Below the pieces are notes generated by a model. The model saw only the letters and a list, made by a program, of their open reading frames with translations. It was not told where the DNA came from and did not search any database. From positions 186,001 to 250,000 of the forward strand of contig SAUG01000060.1 in NCBI GenBank assembly GCA_011316305.1: DNA of 64,000 nt, written 5' to 3'. Shown here piece after piece: positions 35,232 through 45,984 of this stretch. A program made the position numbers and the translations under genes. Source of the DNA: Rusavskia elegans (taxonomy: Eukaryota; Ascomycota; Lecanoromycetes; Teloschistales; Teloschistaceae). Position 1 is the stretch's first letter, and each line of letters begins with the position of its first letter.

Positions 35232-36014
35232 AATTTATTTAATTAATTTTCGGTTTTAGTATTCGATAAACCAATTGTTCGATATATAACTTGAACGTTA
35301 GTATATATCAATATCGAATATACGGTAGCAAAATTAGTAAACGAATTTAAATAATTAAATATCAAATTTTTAAATTTTTGTTCATTTTTGTTAGTAAAAT
35401 AATATAATATATAAAAGATTTGAAATTAAATAATTCTCGCAATTGACGTTTCTTTTTCTTTTTCTATTAGTAATATAAATCTTGAATATTTAATATACGT
35501 ATAATCTCGTAATATATATAGCTATAAACTAAACATGACGGTAATATATCTTTAATAACTATAAATCTCTTTTATTACGTCAACAAATTATTGATGATAG
35601 CTATAATAAATTATATTACCAATATCAATAATTTTTTTAGATTATTTTTTGAAAATACTATTCGATTTTTCTATTCCTTTATATTCTAATCGAGTAGATA
35701 GAACTTCTAGCTATAGTAGCTAACGTATTAGGTCGTAATCCTTTTATAACAATATAGTTTAAATAATATACTTCGATAGTTTAATAGAATATTTGGATAT
35801 AGATTATATAAAAAGTAATACCAAAATTATAACTATAGATAATCTGTTCGCAATATAATAGAAAGCTATAGCGAAAATATCAAATATTTATAATTTTCTA
35901 CAACGTGGAAAGAATATTGAAAAGAATTTATAATCGATTAAAAAAAGAAATAACTAAATAGAAGTAATTGATTGCGTTATAAATTTGGTTTATTAAATCC
36001 ATTTTATCAATTTT

Positions 36015-36178
36015 CAAGGGATAGGTGGCGCACTGGCAAGAATTGCGTTACCTGATAGATTTAATACTAACGGATCCAGCGCTCTTCGGAGTTAAAGATT
36101 AAATCCGAAAGTAACGAGCCGAAGATTCGAATCCTTCGAAGGTTAACGAATATTCAAGAATTTTCTATCGACAAAGCC
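36015..36178 (+). repeat. tRNA-related SINE-like repeat, copy 2
   Basis: Box A-like TGGCGCACTGG (36026-36036) and box B-like GATTCGAATCC (36124-36134) match the RNA polymerase III internal promoter consensus in order and orientation. Spacing is about 90 bp, so either a long-introned tRNA relic or a tRNA-derived short interspersed element. The presence of a second diverged copy 950 bp upstream favours a repeat. No acceptor-stem pairing was found. Confidence 0.5.
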
Positions 36179-36413
36179 TATTTTATATCGAATCTTTTAT
36201 ATAAAGAGATTATATATCGAATTAGAATTAAATCTAATAAAATTAAATAGATTTCGATTTTTCTAATAGAGTTTTAATCTAAATCTAGTTTCTTCGGAAA
36301 TTGTAAATTGATTTTCGATAAACTACTGGAATTTATAAATAATTACGTAATCCGATCATTGAATATCTCTAGTATTATATCGTAAAAGAATAGATTTGAA
36401 ATTTGAATAAATA

Positions 36414-36996
36414 TACTTTATTTAGAAATTCGTTTACGTATAATACGAAGTAGATATTTATCTAGGTAAATTAAAGTAATAAAAATCCTTCATTTCCTTT
36501 ATAGATATTAGATATTACCGCTTTAATAGTATCGCTTCGATCTATAGAGCGGGATAACGAGATTAATATAGTAAATCGTTAAAATATAACGTTCCTATAT
36601 ATTAGAGAGTATTATATTCGAGCTAAGCTATAGCCGTAGACGTAGTCTAAACTACTAAATAGTAAAGAAATTCTAGTATAGATTATTATAACTAATTCTA
36701 TATAGCCGCGAAGATATAATTATAATATTATAAAATATCTTCGTTATAATAGTAATTAAAAGAAAATAGTAGAAATATATTTAATAATTATATTAATAAC
36801 TAACGAAAGAAAAATTTTAGATAGAAGTATAAAGCTATATATATAATAAAAGTAGCCGATAATACCGATAGATAACTATCCGCTAAAAGCCTCTATTAAA
36901 AGGGTCGGCTACGGCGGCTATAGGCGGCTATAGATAATTAGACTCGTTTAGCTGGCCAATTTTCCAAGATATTTCTATGGAATCGTGGACGTAATA
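36414..36996 (-). mobile_element. LTR retrotransposon copy D, truncated
   Basis: A complete LTR (36585-36996, ~412 bp) plus ~170 bp of adjoining internal sequence that matches the same side of copies A, C and E (for example CGGGATAACGAGATTAATAT). Similarity ends near 36414 and the second LTR is missing. In the minus orientation this is the 5' end of the element. Confidence 0.8.
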
Positions 36997-37329
36997 GATA
37001 GAATTGCTAAATTTCTAATATAAAATAACGCGTCGAAATATATATTCGAAAATATTTTAGTTATAAATAAAATAAATATACGATTTATATTCGTTATAGA
37101 GAGATTTAAAACTAAAAACTATAGATTTTACTATAGAAAAAAGTTATAATAGACTCTACTTCTAAATTTATAAAATAGAAAAGTCCGACGATATAAAATT
37201 AATACGACGCAATTTTTATTATAGTAAAAATCTTTAAAATATATATTTATCTAATTCTATTTAAAAAAAAATATAATTTAAAATAACTTATATTTTTTAT
37301 CTTAGATCGACTAATTCGATATTTCAAAA

Positions 37330-37760
37330 TTTATGATATATTATTAAATAATCGAGATAAACTCTTTATCTTGAATTATTAGAAAATACTAATAGCTTTT
37401 TTTCCGAAAATAGATGGACAGATAGAAAATACTAACCAATTTATATAATGATACTTTATACATTATATAAATAACGTCTAAATTTACTAGATTTTACTTT
37501 TGCTAATAATTTAACGAATATTTAATACTAAAAAATAAAGTATAAAAAAAGAATTACTATTTTTGGCCAATTATAAAAGAAGTTTAAATCTATTCGAAAC
37601 GAATCTAATATATAGATTAAAGGAATTAGTAATAAAACGATTTAAACTATAAAAGAATAACTACGAAAATATTATAAAAATATAAAGGTATTCGAGTATA
37701 TATTAGAATAAAAAACGAGCGTTAGTCTCTTTCCGGCTTAGACCGTCTGGATCCAGCTCG
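37330..37760 (+). pseudogene. RIP-mutated Ty3/gypsy integrase relic
   Basis: One frame reads NNRDKLFILNY-stop-KILIAFF, then PKIDGQIENTNQF, then YFIHYINNV and, after a short gap, ELLFLANYKRSLNLFETNL. These match the order SDRD-x-x-F-x-x-x-FW, HPQTDGQTERTNQ, YLR-x-YVN and PF-x-x-NYG-x-x-P in Ty3/gypsy integrases. The HPQTDGQTE equivalent is at about 37403-37426. Stops are TAA/TAG/TGA. This is a second, different gypsy element from the 11.5-12.8 kb relic, since the sequences differ. LTRs were not located. Confidence 0.7.
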
Positions 37761-39339
37761 GATTCAGTTAATAAAAGACGAACTACTAAAAACGGCTTTA
37801 GTAGTTATAATATTATAGAAAATAAACGTCTTTTAGCTTTTTTATATATCCTTTTAATAAAAATATTAGAGAAATATCGATCGCGGAATAGAATTCCGTA
37901 ATTCTAAATTGATTTTATACTATATTAAAAATTTTAATAGAAGTCTAGTAGGAAATAGAAGTTATATAGTTATTACTCCGTAATTACTATTAGTAGATAC
38001 GTTATAGTAGAGAAAGAAAATCGTCTAGCTACTAATTATACGAGGAGATATCGCCGCTAATATAGGATATCGTTTTCGAAAGGTTTTAGCGTAAATTTAC
38101 GGGTACGAGATCCTTTAATTCGAGGGTATAATAGACCTATCGAGTATCGAAGCTTTAATAACTAGTTTATAACGGGTTTTTAATAGATTATTAGATTAAA
38201 AACCGGTATACTATAGTAGTTTTAGCGAAAGGTTCGGTTTTAAAAACGAGATTAACTTTTCTTTAGCTATTTAAAGGCGTTTACTACCGTTATTTTTCGC
38301 GATAGAGTAATATTAGACCGCGATTACTCGAGCGCTCGATAATATCGCTAATTTTTCTTTTTAATCTAAAAGGCTTTAAATAGAGAAAAGCAATAGAGGC
38401 GATTAAGTATAATTAATTCTACTATAGAAAATTTATCGAATATAAAATTATTTAGTATAGTAGAAAGCAGTCTTTATTTAAATAGATTTTTCGTATATAA
38501 TATAGCTAAAAAGAAACGTATTAGCCGGATTTATAATCTATTATTATAGTAGAATAGATACTAATTAAATTATCTAAAAATCTATATACTAGAAAATCAA
38601 ACGAAATTAAATAGCTAATATTAAAACTATTATACCTAAATAGACTAGTATTCGCTAAACGATTAGTTTTAAATAAATTTTCTAAACTTTATCTAAATTA
38701 TATAATCAAACGCGATGATTGAATTTCTATATTCCAATACTATCTATATTTGCTCTTTTAAAGAGGCTAGTAATTAGCAATAACTCTAGATATAGTTTTC
38801 AGACGGGTATTAAAAAAATATATCAAATATTTTCCAATCAAAAACAGCTGAAATTACTGCTGTTTGTAAACTTCTAGAATAAAGAGGTTATCTAATAATC
38901 TATCGCACGGGTAAAGAAACTCGAAACTCTATTAGAAAGCTTTTAGTCCGGATATAGATAAACTGCTAAATAAAAAAACCAATTATTAAAGAAAAAATAA
39001 TAATAAAAACCGTAATAGACGAGAAGTTTCAAGACGATATTAGTTTAAGCCTACGTTTTTCGGGTATAGGAACGAACCTCTAGCGTAGTCTAACCATTTC
39101 GGGTCGAACCCGGGTCGAATCTAAATACCTGCCAAGCTTTCTATATATATAATAAATCTATATATATACTATTTTTTAATTTTTATTATAGATAATATAT
39201 TAAACTAATATATTTAATCCAACTAGGTTCTTTCTAGCTAGCGTAATTAATTAACTAAAATTTTTTTTAAATAATTCGTATAACTTTTATATTAGAGTTG
39301 TACGAGTTATAAAGGTTTAGTAGATTAGTCGGGTTAGAT
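37761..39339. other. RIP-mutated block, nothing identified
   Basis: Probably the 3' part of the gypsy relic and other old repeats. A GC-richer patch near 39090-39115 contains two CGGGTCGAA units. No gene or RNA seen. Confidence 0.4.
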
Positions 39340-39760
39340 CGAGTTATATAATCCGATCCGACGGCCAATCTATTCTAGCGGACTTACTAGAATATCGTTA
39401 AAGAGTTTAGAAATTCTCTACTAACTTGATTATATAAATCGACGTTATTAAACTATTAGAGTCGACGATAGAATTAAATCAATTTTAACTAGTTAATAAT
39501 TCCTATAGCGTAAAATAATATACTTGCTTTTATAATCGTCGCGAATATTAAAATCGCTGCGTTAAAGATAATACCGATCTATAATTTTTCCCAAAGCTTT
39601 CTATTATTAGTAACAACGATAAAGACGATAGCTAGTAAAGCTATAATTAAGACTGCGAAGGCTAAGAATATTAAGGCCTAAAAGTTCTCTTTTTTACGAG
39701 ATTTCTTTACTTTTCTACGCGTTTATCGATAGAAGAATATAGCTAGCTCTATAAGATCCG
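39340..39760 (-). pseudogene. RIP-mutated membrane-protein gene, DUF3176-like
   Basis: On the minus strand the frame gives VKKENF-stop, then ALIFLAFAVLIIALLAIVFI, VTNNRKLWEKL-stop, IGIIFNAAILIFATIIKASI, LFYAIGIIN-stop-LKLI and an FNNVDLYNQVSREFLNSLTI segment. Two hydrophobic spans separated by a short loop with a Leu-Trp, a second span with N-A-x-x-x-x-x-A-T-x-x-K-A, then QLKW and a DF-x-x-x-D-x-x-S-R-G-like loop is the pattern I know from the fungal DUF3176 membrane family. Stops correspond to Gln or Trp codons. The upstream part and start are not identified. RIP weakens toward the island on the right, so the gene sits on the boundary. Confidence 0.45.
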
Positions 39761-40218
39761 ATACCGCTGATCGGAGGCTTTAAACTCGATATAATAGTAC
39801 TAAAGCTAGTAACGAGCGAAATAAGTAAAAGGCTAGAACGATTTCCCAGTCTACGAAACAGAATAAGCCTTGGAAGTATTAAAGGATTACCGAGTCTCGG
39901 GCAGTATCAATCGCTTAGATGCTGCCTACATAGACGACGTCAGTCGCAAGAAACGCCCATGGTGGCGGAGCACATATCATGCGCTTAATGAGTGAATGAA
40001 CAACATAAATTAAGATTCTGGATATCATTCCCCCCCGTGGCCCATCAGACTGAGAAACCTTGTAATATACTGCACCGCACTGAGTCTTCTCCGTCAATTC
40101 TGCGCTGCTCCTCTTGGGCAACCCCCATTCAATCTGCGCATGTACCTGATCTGACTTCGACCAGTATCGTCCTTGCAACTCCCGGAGAATGAAAAGCAGA
40201 ATCTCACAGTAAGGAACA

Positions 40219-41529
40219 TTACTTCTTAGCATGTTCAGCCAAGTTTCTCCAGACCCAGATAATCGAAACCAAGTTCTCCAAGCCTGAAGTATCGCTGGGT
40301 TCTAAGGATTCCAACAATTCCCTAGCGAGTATCTTTTGTTTGTCAAGCGCTTCGTTAGTCCATTGGCGTTTCTTCTTCGAGGAGAATATTGGCGTGATTT
40401 CCTTGCTTGCCTTAACCAACGTTTTGCCAATCTTCTGTGGCCTAGGTTTGGTATTTGACAGTGTGGTTGAGTCTTGGTAACCCGAGCTCTCTTGCCCATG
40501 GACCCGTTCGTAATGGTCCCGCATATTCCAGCGGCGAGGAAAGCCCTTTCCGGGCCGCGAGCGTTCGCACCCATGAACCGGACATAAGAAAGGATTTTGC
40601 CCATGACCATGTTTGCCGTGAGCCTCTCTCTCATGTCGTAGTAAGCAGGCAGTAGATGAAAAAGCCAGACTCGTACAAGAAGAAGATTTGCAGCGATACG
40701 GCCTAAGGTGTGAATCTATATGCTTCCTAGGTGTGTACATTAGCTTCACTCTCCTATCTCAAATATCTCAGGGTACTGACGCGTAATTGCATTTTAGTTT
40801 TTCGGGTTTATGGGGGCAGCCATCCTTTACAAATGGACAGTGATATAATCCATCCTCACTTGGACCCAAAGAGTAGAGACGGTCTTTTCGGCCCGGATTT
40901 TCGGTTTCATAGACGGGATTGGTGTATCTGGAATCATTGAATGAGGAAACCATTTGATCCGGACTGTTGGTCCCGTTTTGAGACCAGATCTTATGGCCGG
41001 TGGGCGATACAGTGTTGCTGGAAGCAGTCGAAACATCACTACCAGCGTAAGGCGGTGCGTGCTCCTGCAAATTCTGACTTGTCTCCTCTTTGATATAGTA
41101 ACTACCAGTCCTGTCAACCATGAGAGCCTCTGGGTTTGAGGACATTGCAAAGTCCTGGATACCAAAGTGCGACATGGATGCGTTTTCGATATAAAGACTG
41201 CTAGTCCTATCAGGGAAGAGACCTGGACCCACGATAGCATCGGGATCGTAATGGCTGCCGATCCAATCGACAATGGGAACCTCTAGATTTGAGAACATGG
41301 CGAGGTCCTTGGCATCTAGAGCTGGACCAGATGCGTTCTCGAAGTCAAAAACGCCGTTTCCGTTAAGCAAGGGAGTCTCTGGACCTAGGGAAATCCGTTG
41401 TGAACGGCAAGTGTCTTCAATGTGAAAGCTGCTAGTCCCAGGAACTAAGGGGCGAAAGACTATGGTAGCATTGGGATCATTCGAGGTCTCTGGGACTGGG
41501 TTATCGAACCCACCATAAGTCTCGAACAT
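40219..41529 (-). CDS. C2H2 zinc-finger protein, two exons, 418 aa
   Basis: Exon 1 is 41529-40781 and exon 2 40726-40219. The 54-nt intron (40727-40780) starts GTCAGT, has a CTAAT branch site and ends CTAG. The joint is in phase and restores KLKCNYA-KHIDSHLRPYRC, a run typical of fungal C2H2 proteins. Residues ~1-225 are acidic and Ser/Asn/Pro-rich, likely a regulatory region. Three C2H2 fingers follow: about 231-256 (C-x6-C...H-x3-H), 262-286 (CKSSSC...HEREAH) and 295-326 (CPVHGC...HYERVH). The C-terminus is basic (SSKKKRQW) then Leu-rich. A nuclear, probably DNA-binding regulator is inferred. An in-frame TAG lies just upstream of the chosen ATG, but a CCCAG acceptor directly before it leaves room for an earlier exon. 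Confidence 0.8.
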
Positions 41530-42456
41530 TGCTGGGGTAAAAGGCTGACCACTGGACGAAAGCTATACCGCCAAACGAGGCGACGGAATACCTGCAGGAG
41601 AGAAATGAGGCGAGAAACACAATGTGGATAGACATGGAAACCAGGGGCCCGGCACCCTTTTCTAAACAACCATGCAAGGCGAACTCAATCACAGTCAATT
41701 CAAAGAGAGCAGGGTTAAGTCTTAGCACCGCGCGGAAGTGGAAGACATGCCGAAAAGAAGGTGTGACGGAGTCCAAATTGGGGACTGTATCCGCGTTCAA
41801 TGAACTCTTACGACAGGATCCCAGCCTAGGCTGGTCTCGAGCAAGGGCATCCCGCATAAGCCGATGGGTGCTCGTTCCCGCAAGTTGTGCGACTCGCAGA
41901 GAACGGACGTTGTGAAGTCGTAGCAAGTTTCCAGGCGCTAGCGAGATGCACGCAGATCAAACCCGATTGGGCCAAAATTGCCAGCGAGATGGGGAAAGAC
42001 CTAGATTGGGACAAAACTGCCAGTGAGATGTTGATTGGGACAAGATTGCCAGCAAGTAGTAAGATGAAAGGCGAAGTAGGAAAGTGATGAGCCAAAGAGA
42101 ATTTGCGGACGTGATGCATAAGGACTCCTCGTACATTCATCCCGTCGGAGCCAGATCTTTTGCATTGGCTCAAGCCGGTCTGTTTGCGACTCTCAACGGT
42201 TGGCGTGGCTTCTTGTTGCGCCTGAGCTAAGGCAAGAACCAGTGCATTCCTCTTATTTTCACCCTTGAGGATGATTCATCCTAAAATGCGAAGACTTCGA
42301 TGGTGGTGTCGTTGATGAAAGATGGTCAGTCATCTCAGCAAATTCTCCGTCGTCTCGACTCACGTGTGATAAGATACGCTAGCGGCTACAGACCCCACCA
42401 GATAAACCCCACCTTCATTAAAGGCGCCCCAATTGACCCAGTTGACATCAACCCGA
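41530..42456. other. Intergenic region between divergent genes
   Basis: Normal composition. It holds the divergent 5' regions of the minus-strand zinc-finger gene and the small plus-strand gene. Short imperfect repeats of GATTGGGACAAAACTGCCAG type occur at about 41965-42055 (two or three units of ~35-40 bp). Open frames here look like shadows. Confidence 0.4.
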
Positions 42457-42950
42457 ATGGACTCCTCAAAGATACAAGTGTTGAAACCCAGTAATGGGAT
42501 CGGGACACTCGTTCCGGCCGAAACAACGACTGTAAAGCAGGTTCTACGGGAGGTGGCAGATGGCGGATGGGTTGTCCTCAAAGGTTCTACCAAGGTGACT
42601 GCTGATTCCGCCAAGAAAGATATTGTTAATAACAAGGTGAGACTTCCACCGAACAGGAAAGGGAGAGCTGATGGGGGTTCTAGTTTATCCAAGCAATCCT
42701 ATCCTTGGCTCGTGATGGAAAATATGTCGACCAAGGTTTCAAGCACTTCCAGGTGAAGGCGAGCGATTCCAAATGGGGACGTTCCTCAAATTGGGCAGAA
42801 CTGGCACAAGGAGACGGGCTGGCTGGTTTTTCCTGCATCCACCTTGGGGGATGCGATACGGATGATTGGGTAGTCGAACTTGATATGGGACTTTGGGGGA
42901 AGGAGACGGGCAATACAATGACAGTCAAGGCGAATGGAGCAGATATGTGA
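42457..42950 (+). CDS. Small spliced gene of unknown function, 148 aa
   Basis: Exon 1 42457-42636 and exon 2 42684-42950, with a 47-nt intron beginning GTGAGA, containing GCTGATG and ending TCTAG. The splice is in phase and joins KKDIVNNK to FIQAILSLARDGKYVD. No membrane span or signal peptide is evident. The second half is Gly/Asp/Trp-rich (GLAGFSCIHLGGCDTDDW, VVELDMGLWG). I do not recognise the family. The start at 42457 is the first ATG in frame; upstream the frame opens without an ATG to about 42433. It lies convergent to the zinc-finger gene at 43192-44572. Confidence 0.55.
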
Positions 42951-43191
42951 TTGCATCTTTGCTCGAGTCTTATACACATTCTGACTCCGGTCCAGTTTCC
43001 TATGTGCTGGTTGGCTGAAGTGGAAAGCCCCGTCCCCACAATCACGAGATGACCGCAAGGCGGAATTTATCTGGGTGAATTACCTATGGACAGGGCTGTT
43101 CTCCGAGCCAAAGCATGCACTTCCTACATAGGCTCTACGAAAATGTACCACTTGATTAATTGACCGTCCTGGCCCTGATCCAAGGCCTGCC

Positions 43192-44572
43192 TCACGCCCG
43201 CGTCATCTCGTCAATTTCCGTTTGGAAGATATGAGTCTTACCCAGTGCAACGCTCGATTGGCCGCTAATGGAGTTGATATTTTGTTGTTGGGAGGGGGTG
43301 ATGTCAAAGGGGAAGAAACTTTGGTGGTCGCCGAAGTCGTCCACCATATTGTTGTCTCCTGTGAAACCAACGTTCTTTTGTCGGAGGGAGACCGTAGGAG
43401 ATGGAAAATCGGGGTCGGTAAAGGAGTTGTTCGCTTGATTGTCTTGAATATGATCGCCACTGATGCCGAATTTTTGTTGGGTACAAGGGGCCAGGTCGAA
43501 AGGAAAGCTGAGACCTCGAATTGACGGATTGCCTGCTGGGATGCTATTGAGTGTGTCTCTCATAATGGTGTCAGTGTTCAGTTGTTGAGTTGGAGCCATT
43601 TCGAACGGGAAATTAGAATCTGGGATTGCATTGTTTGAGGAGACATAGAATTGATTGTCCTCGTTAGCTCTTAGTGTAAGAGCTGATGTGAAGAAAGCAT
43701 CGCTTGCTTGGCTCCCATAGTTGTTGGTGAAGGGCTGAGAACCTGTAGAGTTTGCGAGCATATTACACGATTCTATAAAGCTCGTTATCTGCTGGGAGGC
43801 TTGACTAGAGAGAGCATTAAGGTTCTGGGTTGGCCTGTGGTTTGCTGTACTTATTCGAGTCTGATCTACCGGAGGTTCTTGAGGTGCATCTTGTGTCAAA
43901 CATCCTAAAAAGATCTCGATTCTTGAATTATAAGCCTCGCCGTGACTGGCTTTTTCGTGATGCTGTAAATCCCTTGGCCTGTTGCACTGCAACTCGCAGC
44001 GAATACAATAAGTTCGATCGATGATCCGCTTAAGAATCTTATGCCCGTTTCCAGGCTTCCCTCGAATATGAACGTGAAGGTCTGCAGCTGTCTTGTAGCT
44101 CCGATCGCACTCCTCTGCGGGGCAGCAGAAGTTCCCCAGGCTGTCCCTTAAAGTGGTGCGGAAGCAATAATTGATGCAATTAATCTTTTCCAAGCCAGCA
44201 ACACGTTCGCCAATTCCCAGGGTCTCTGGTGGGCGCTGAGAATCGTGACCGGCCTGATAGCTTGCGTTGTTGAATGAATCCTCCAACAGACTGATTCGTA
44301 GGTGCAAGCATTCCAAGTATTTGCCTGCTGCTAGGACACTTTTGGTATCAGGTCCAACGTTGATCTCGGAGTGACCAGATCGACGACGCTTTCGGGAGTG
44401 GGAAACTCTAGTAGTAGGATTTGATTTGAGGTTGGTCTTGGAGTCGAAGATGTGGTAGCCCTCCGTGGGATCTAAGGATAGTCAGTTGTAGAAGGCTGGA
44501 CGAGCGAAAGCGTGATCAAGGTTACGTACTGTGCTGAGATGGATTGCTAGAACATACGCTCTGATTTGTCAT
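43192..44572 (-). CDS. C2H2-type zinc-finger protein, two exons, 440 aa
   Basis: Exon 1 is 44572-44530 (14 codons plus one base) and exon 2 44471-43192. The 58-nt intron 44529-44472 starts GTACGT, has CTGAC and ends CTTAG; the joint is in phase. After a basic stretch (HSRKRRRSG) near residue 35, a likely nuclear signal, come two adjacent fingers: about 131-158 (CPAEEC...LHVHI...GNGH) and 170-191 (C-x2-C...HHEKASH). The remaining ~240 residues are rich in Asn, Gln, Ser, Thr and Phe-Pro-Phe motifs (FPFEMAP, FPFDLAP, FPFDITP occur as three spaced repeats), as in activation domains. A transcription regulator is inferred. Upstream ATGs in the same exon-1 frame (to 44725) could lengthen it. Confidence 0.75.
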
Positions 44573-45984
44573 GCTTGTAAATGATTCCGTGGTGTTTTCT
44601 CGTCTTGCAAAGCTCTCACGGGTCGATGTAAAGCTGACGAGAAGAGAGGAATGGCAGATGGGTTTGGAGGTAGAAGATATGGGCGATGTGGGCGATAAGA
44701 GCCTTGGTTGTGGGAGAGCGAGCATATGGGGTCAGACAGCTAGCAGCTGTGAGAATAAACATTCTGCGTGGTCGAGGTTGGGCGCTAATTCAGCGCCATG
44801 CATCTCGCATTCTCGCCAAGACTTTTCGCGCCATTTACCACACCATCCAGCTATCTTGTTGCATGGGTGGGTGGCGGAACTACCAAGCCTTACCCAAATT
44901 GACTGCCTACTTGTGCACTCAATGCGTGCACGATGTCTTTGAAGAGCTCATTTGGAGCTTCCAAACGATACAAAAATTTTTAGATTCGGATCCATGGGCG
45001 TTGCAGAATCATTTGTTCAAAACACATTATGAAGCCTGATTATTTGGATGTGGACCTCGGGAGGGGTTCGGGAGGTTGATGTTCCGGCAGAACTTCGGCC
45101 GATATGCTAGCGCTCCCGCCCCTCCGCCCGAGCTGCCGAGGGATCATTTCTGCCGATTACGACCGCCGTATTACTGACAGCCAGTACTTTTGTCGACGCT
45201 ACCTTGCCATTGCCATAGAGGATCCGGTAGAGTCCAAATTCCCGTCGCAGGCTCTCTCCGTACAATATTTGCACATGTGGTCGTTCCAAAAGCTGAATAA
45301 ATACAAAGGTTTGGATATGACTGAAGATTGCCAGGCGGAGAATAACGCCACTGCTAGTGATCAATGCTGCACCCCAGACTCCTGCCTGCCCGACCACTCG
45401 AGGAAGCAATAGTTGCCCCCATAGGTCAGCTTGGGAGCTTGGTCGGAAAAGAACCTTCCGAACTTGCCGAATGGATCGTGAATATTTCCAATTGGGTAGA
45501 GTTGAATATATTATATAGGAAGCGGCTACGAAGCTAGTATAGTACATCGACGTGCTATTATATTATATACTTTTTCCATTAACGCCAAACTTTTCCTATA
45601 CTTTCTAACGATCGCGTTAATAAGGAATAGAACCTGGTAATTCGAAATAGAAAGCGTTAATACTAGTATAAAAATATTAAATTAGGACAGAATATCGGAA
45701 ATATCGATAACGCGATATAAATCTATTTATTAGAAATTCAGCAAATTGTAAATAGAAAAAGATTAAACTATAGACGCCAGACGTAAACTATCGTTGTCGT
45801 AACCATTTTATACCGCCAATCTATCGGGTTTTTCTAATTTCGTTTCTAATATAATCTTCCGTAGAAATAACGGAGTATATATATTTTCGATATAAAGATT
45901 TTCTATCCAAATCAAAAAAGCAAACTAGATTGCGAATACGACGATCGAGATAAATAAAATTAGACTAGCCACTTCGAATCAAAG
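44573..45984. other. Intergenic region and right edge of the island
   Basis: Normal composition to about 45480, then AT-rich RIP-mutated DNA up to LTR copy E. It contains the promoter side of the zinc-finger gene, the GCTAGCGCTCCCGC motif at 45107, and open frames of doubtful reality. No repeat boundary is otherwise visible. Confidence 0.45.
44686..45039 (+). CDS. Doubtful ORF, 117 codons
   Basis: The C-terminal half (TAYLCTQCVHDVFEELIW, FQTIQKFLDSDPWALQNHLF) looks protein-like, but there is no family match, and the frame overlaps the 5' side of the minus-strand zinc-finger gene. It may be a fragment of an older gene. Confidence 0.2.
   Translation: MWAIRALVVGERAYGVRQLAAVRINILRGRGWALIQRHASRILAKTFRAIYHTIQLSCCMGGWRNYQALPKLTAYLCTQCVHDVFEELIWSFQTIQKFLDSDPWALQNHLFKTHYEA

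Noticed and set aside
39915..40232. 105-codon minus-strand ORF after the C2H2 gene
   Set aside because: Overlaps the last codons and 3' region of the 40219-41529 gene in another frame; no protein-like pattern.
41501..42173. Overlapping minus-strand ORFs upstream of the first C2H2 gene
   Set aside because: Several frames are open simultaneously over the same DNA with no splice support; most likely shadows or 5' leader.
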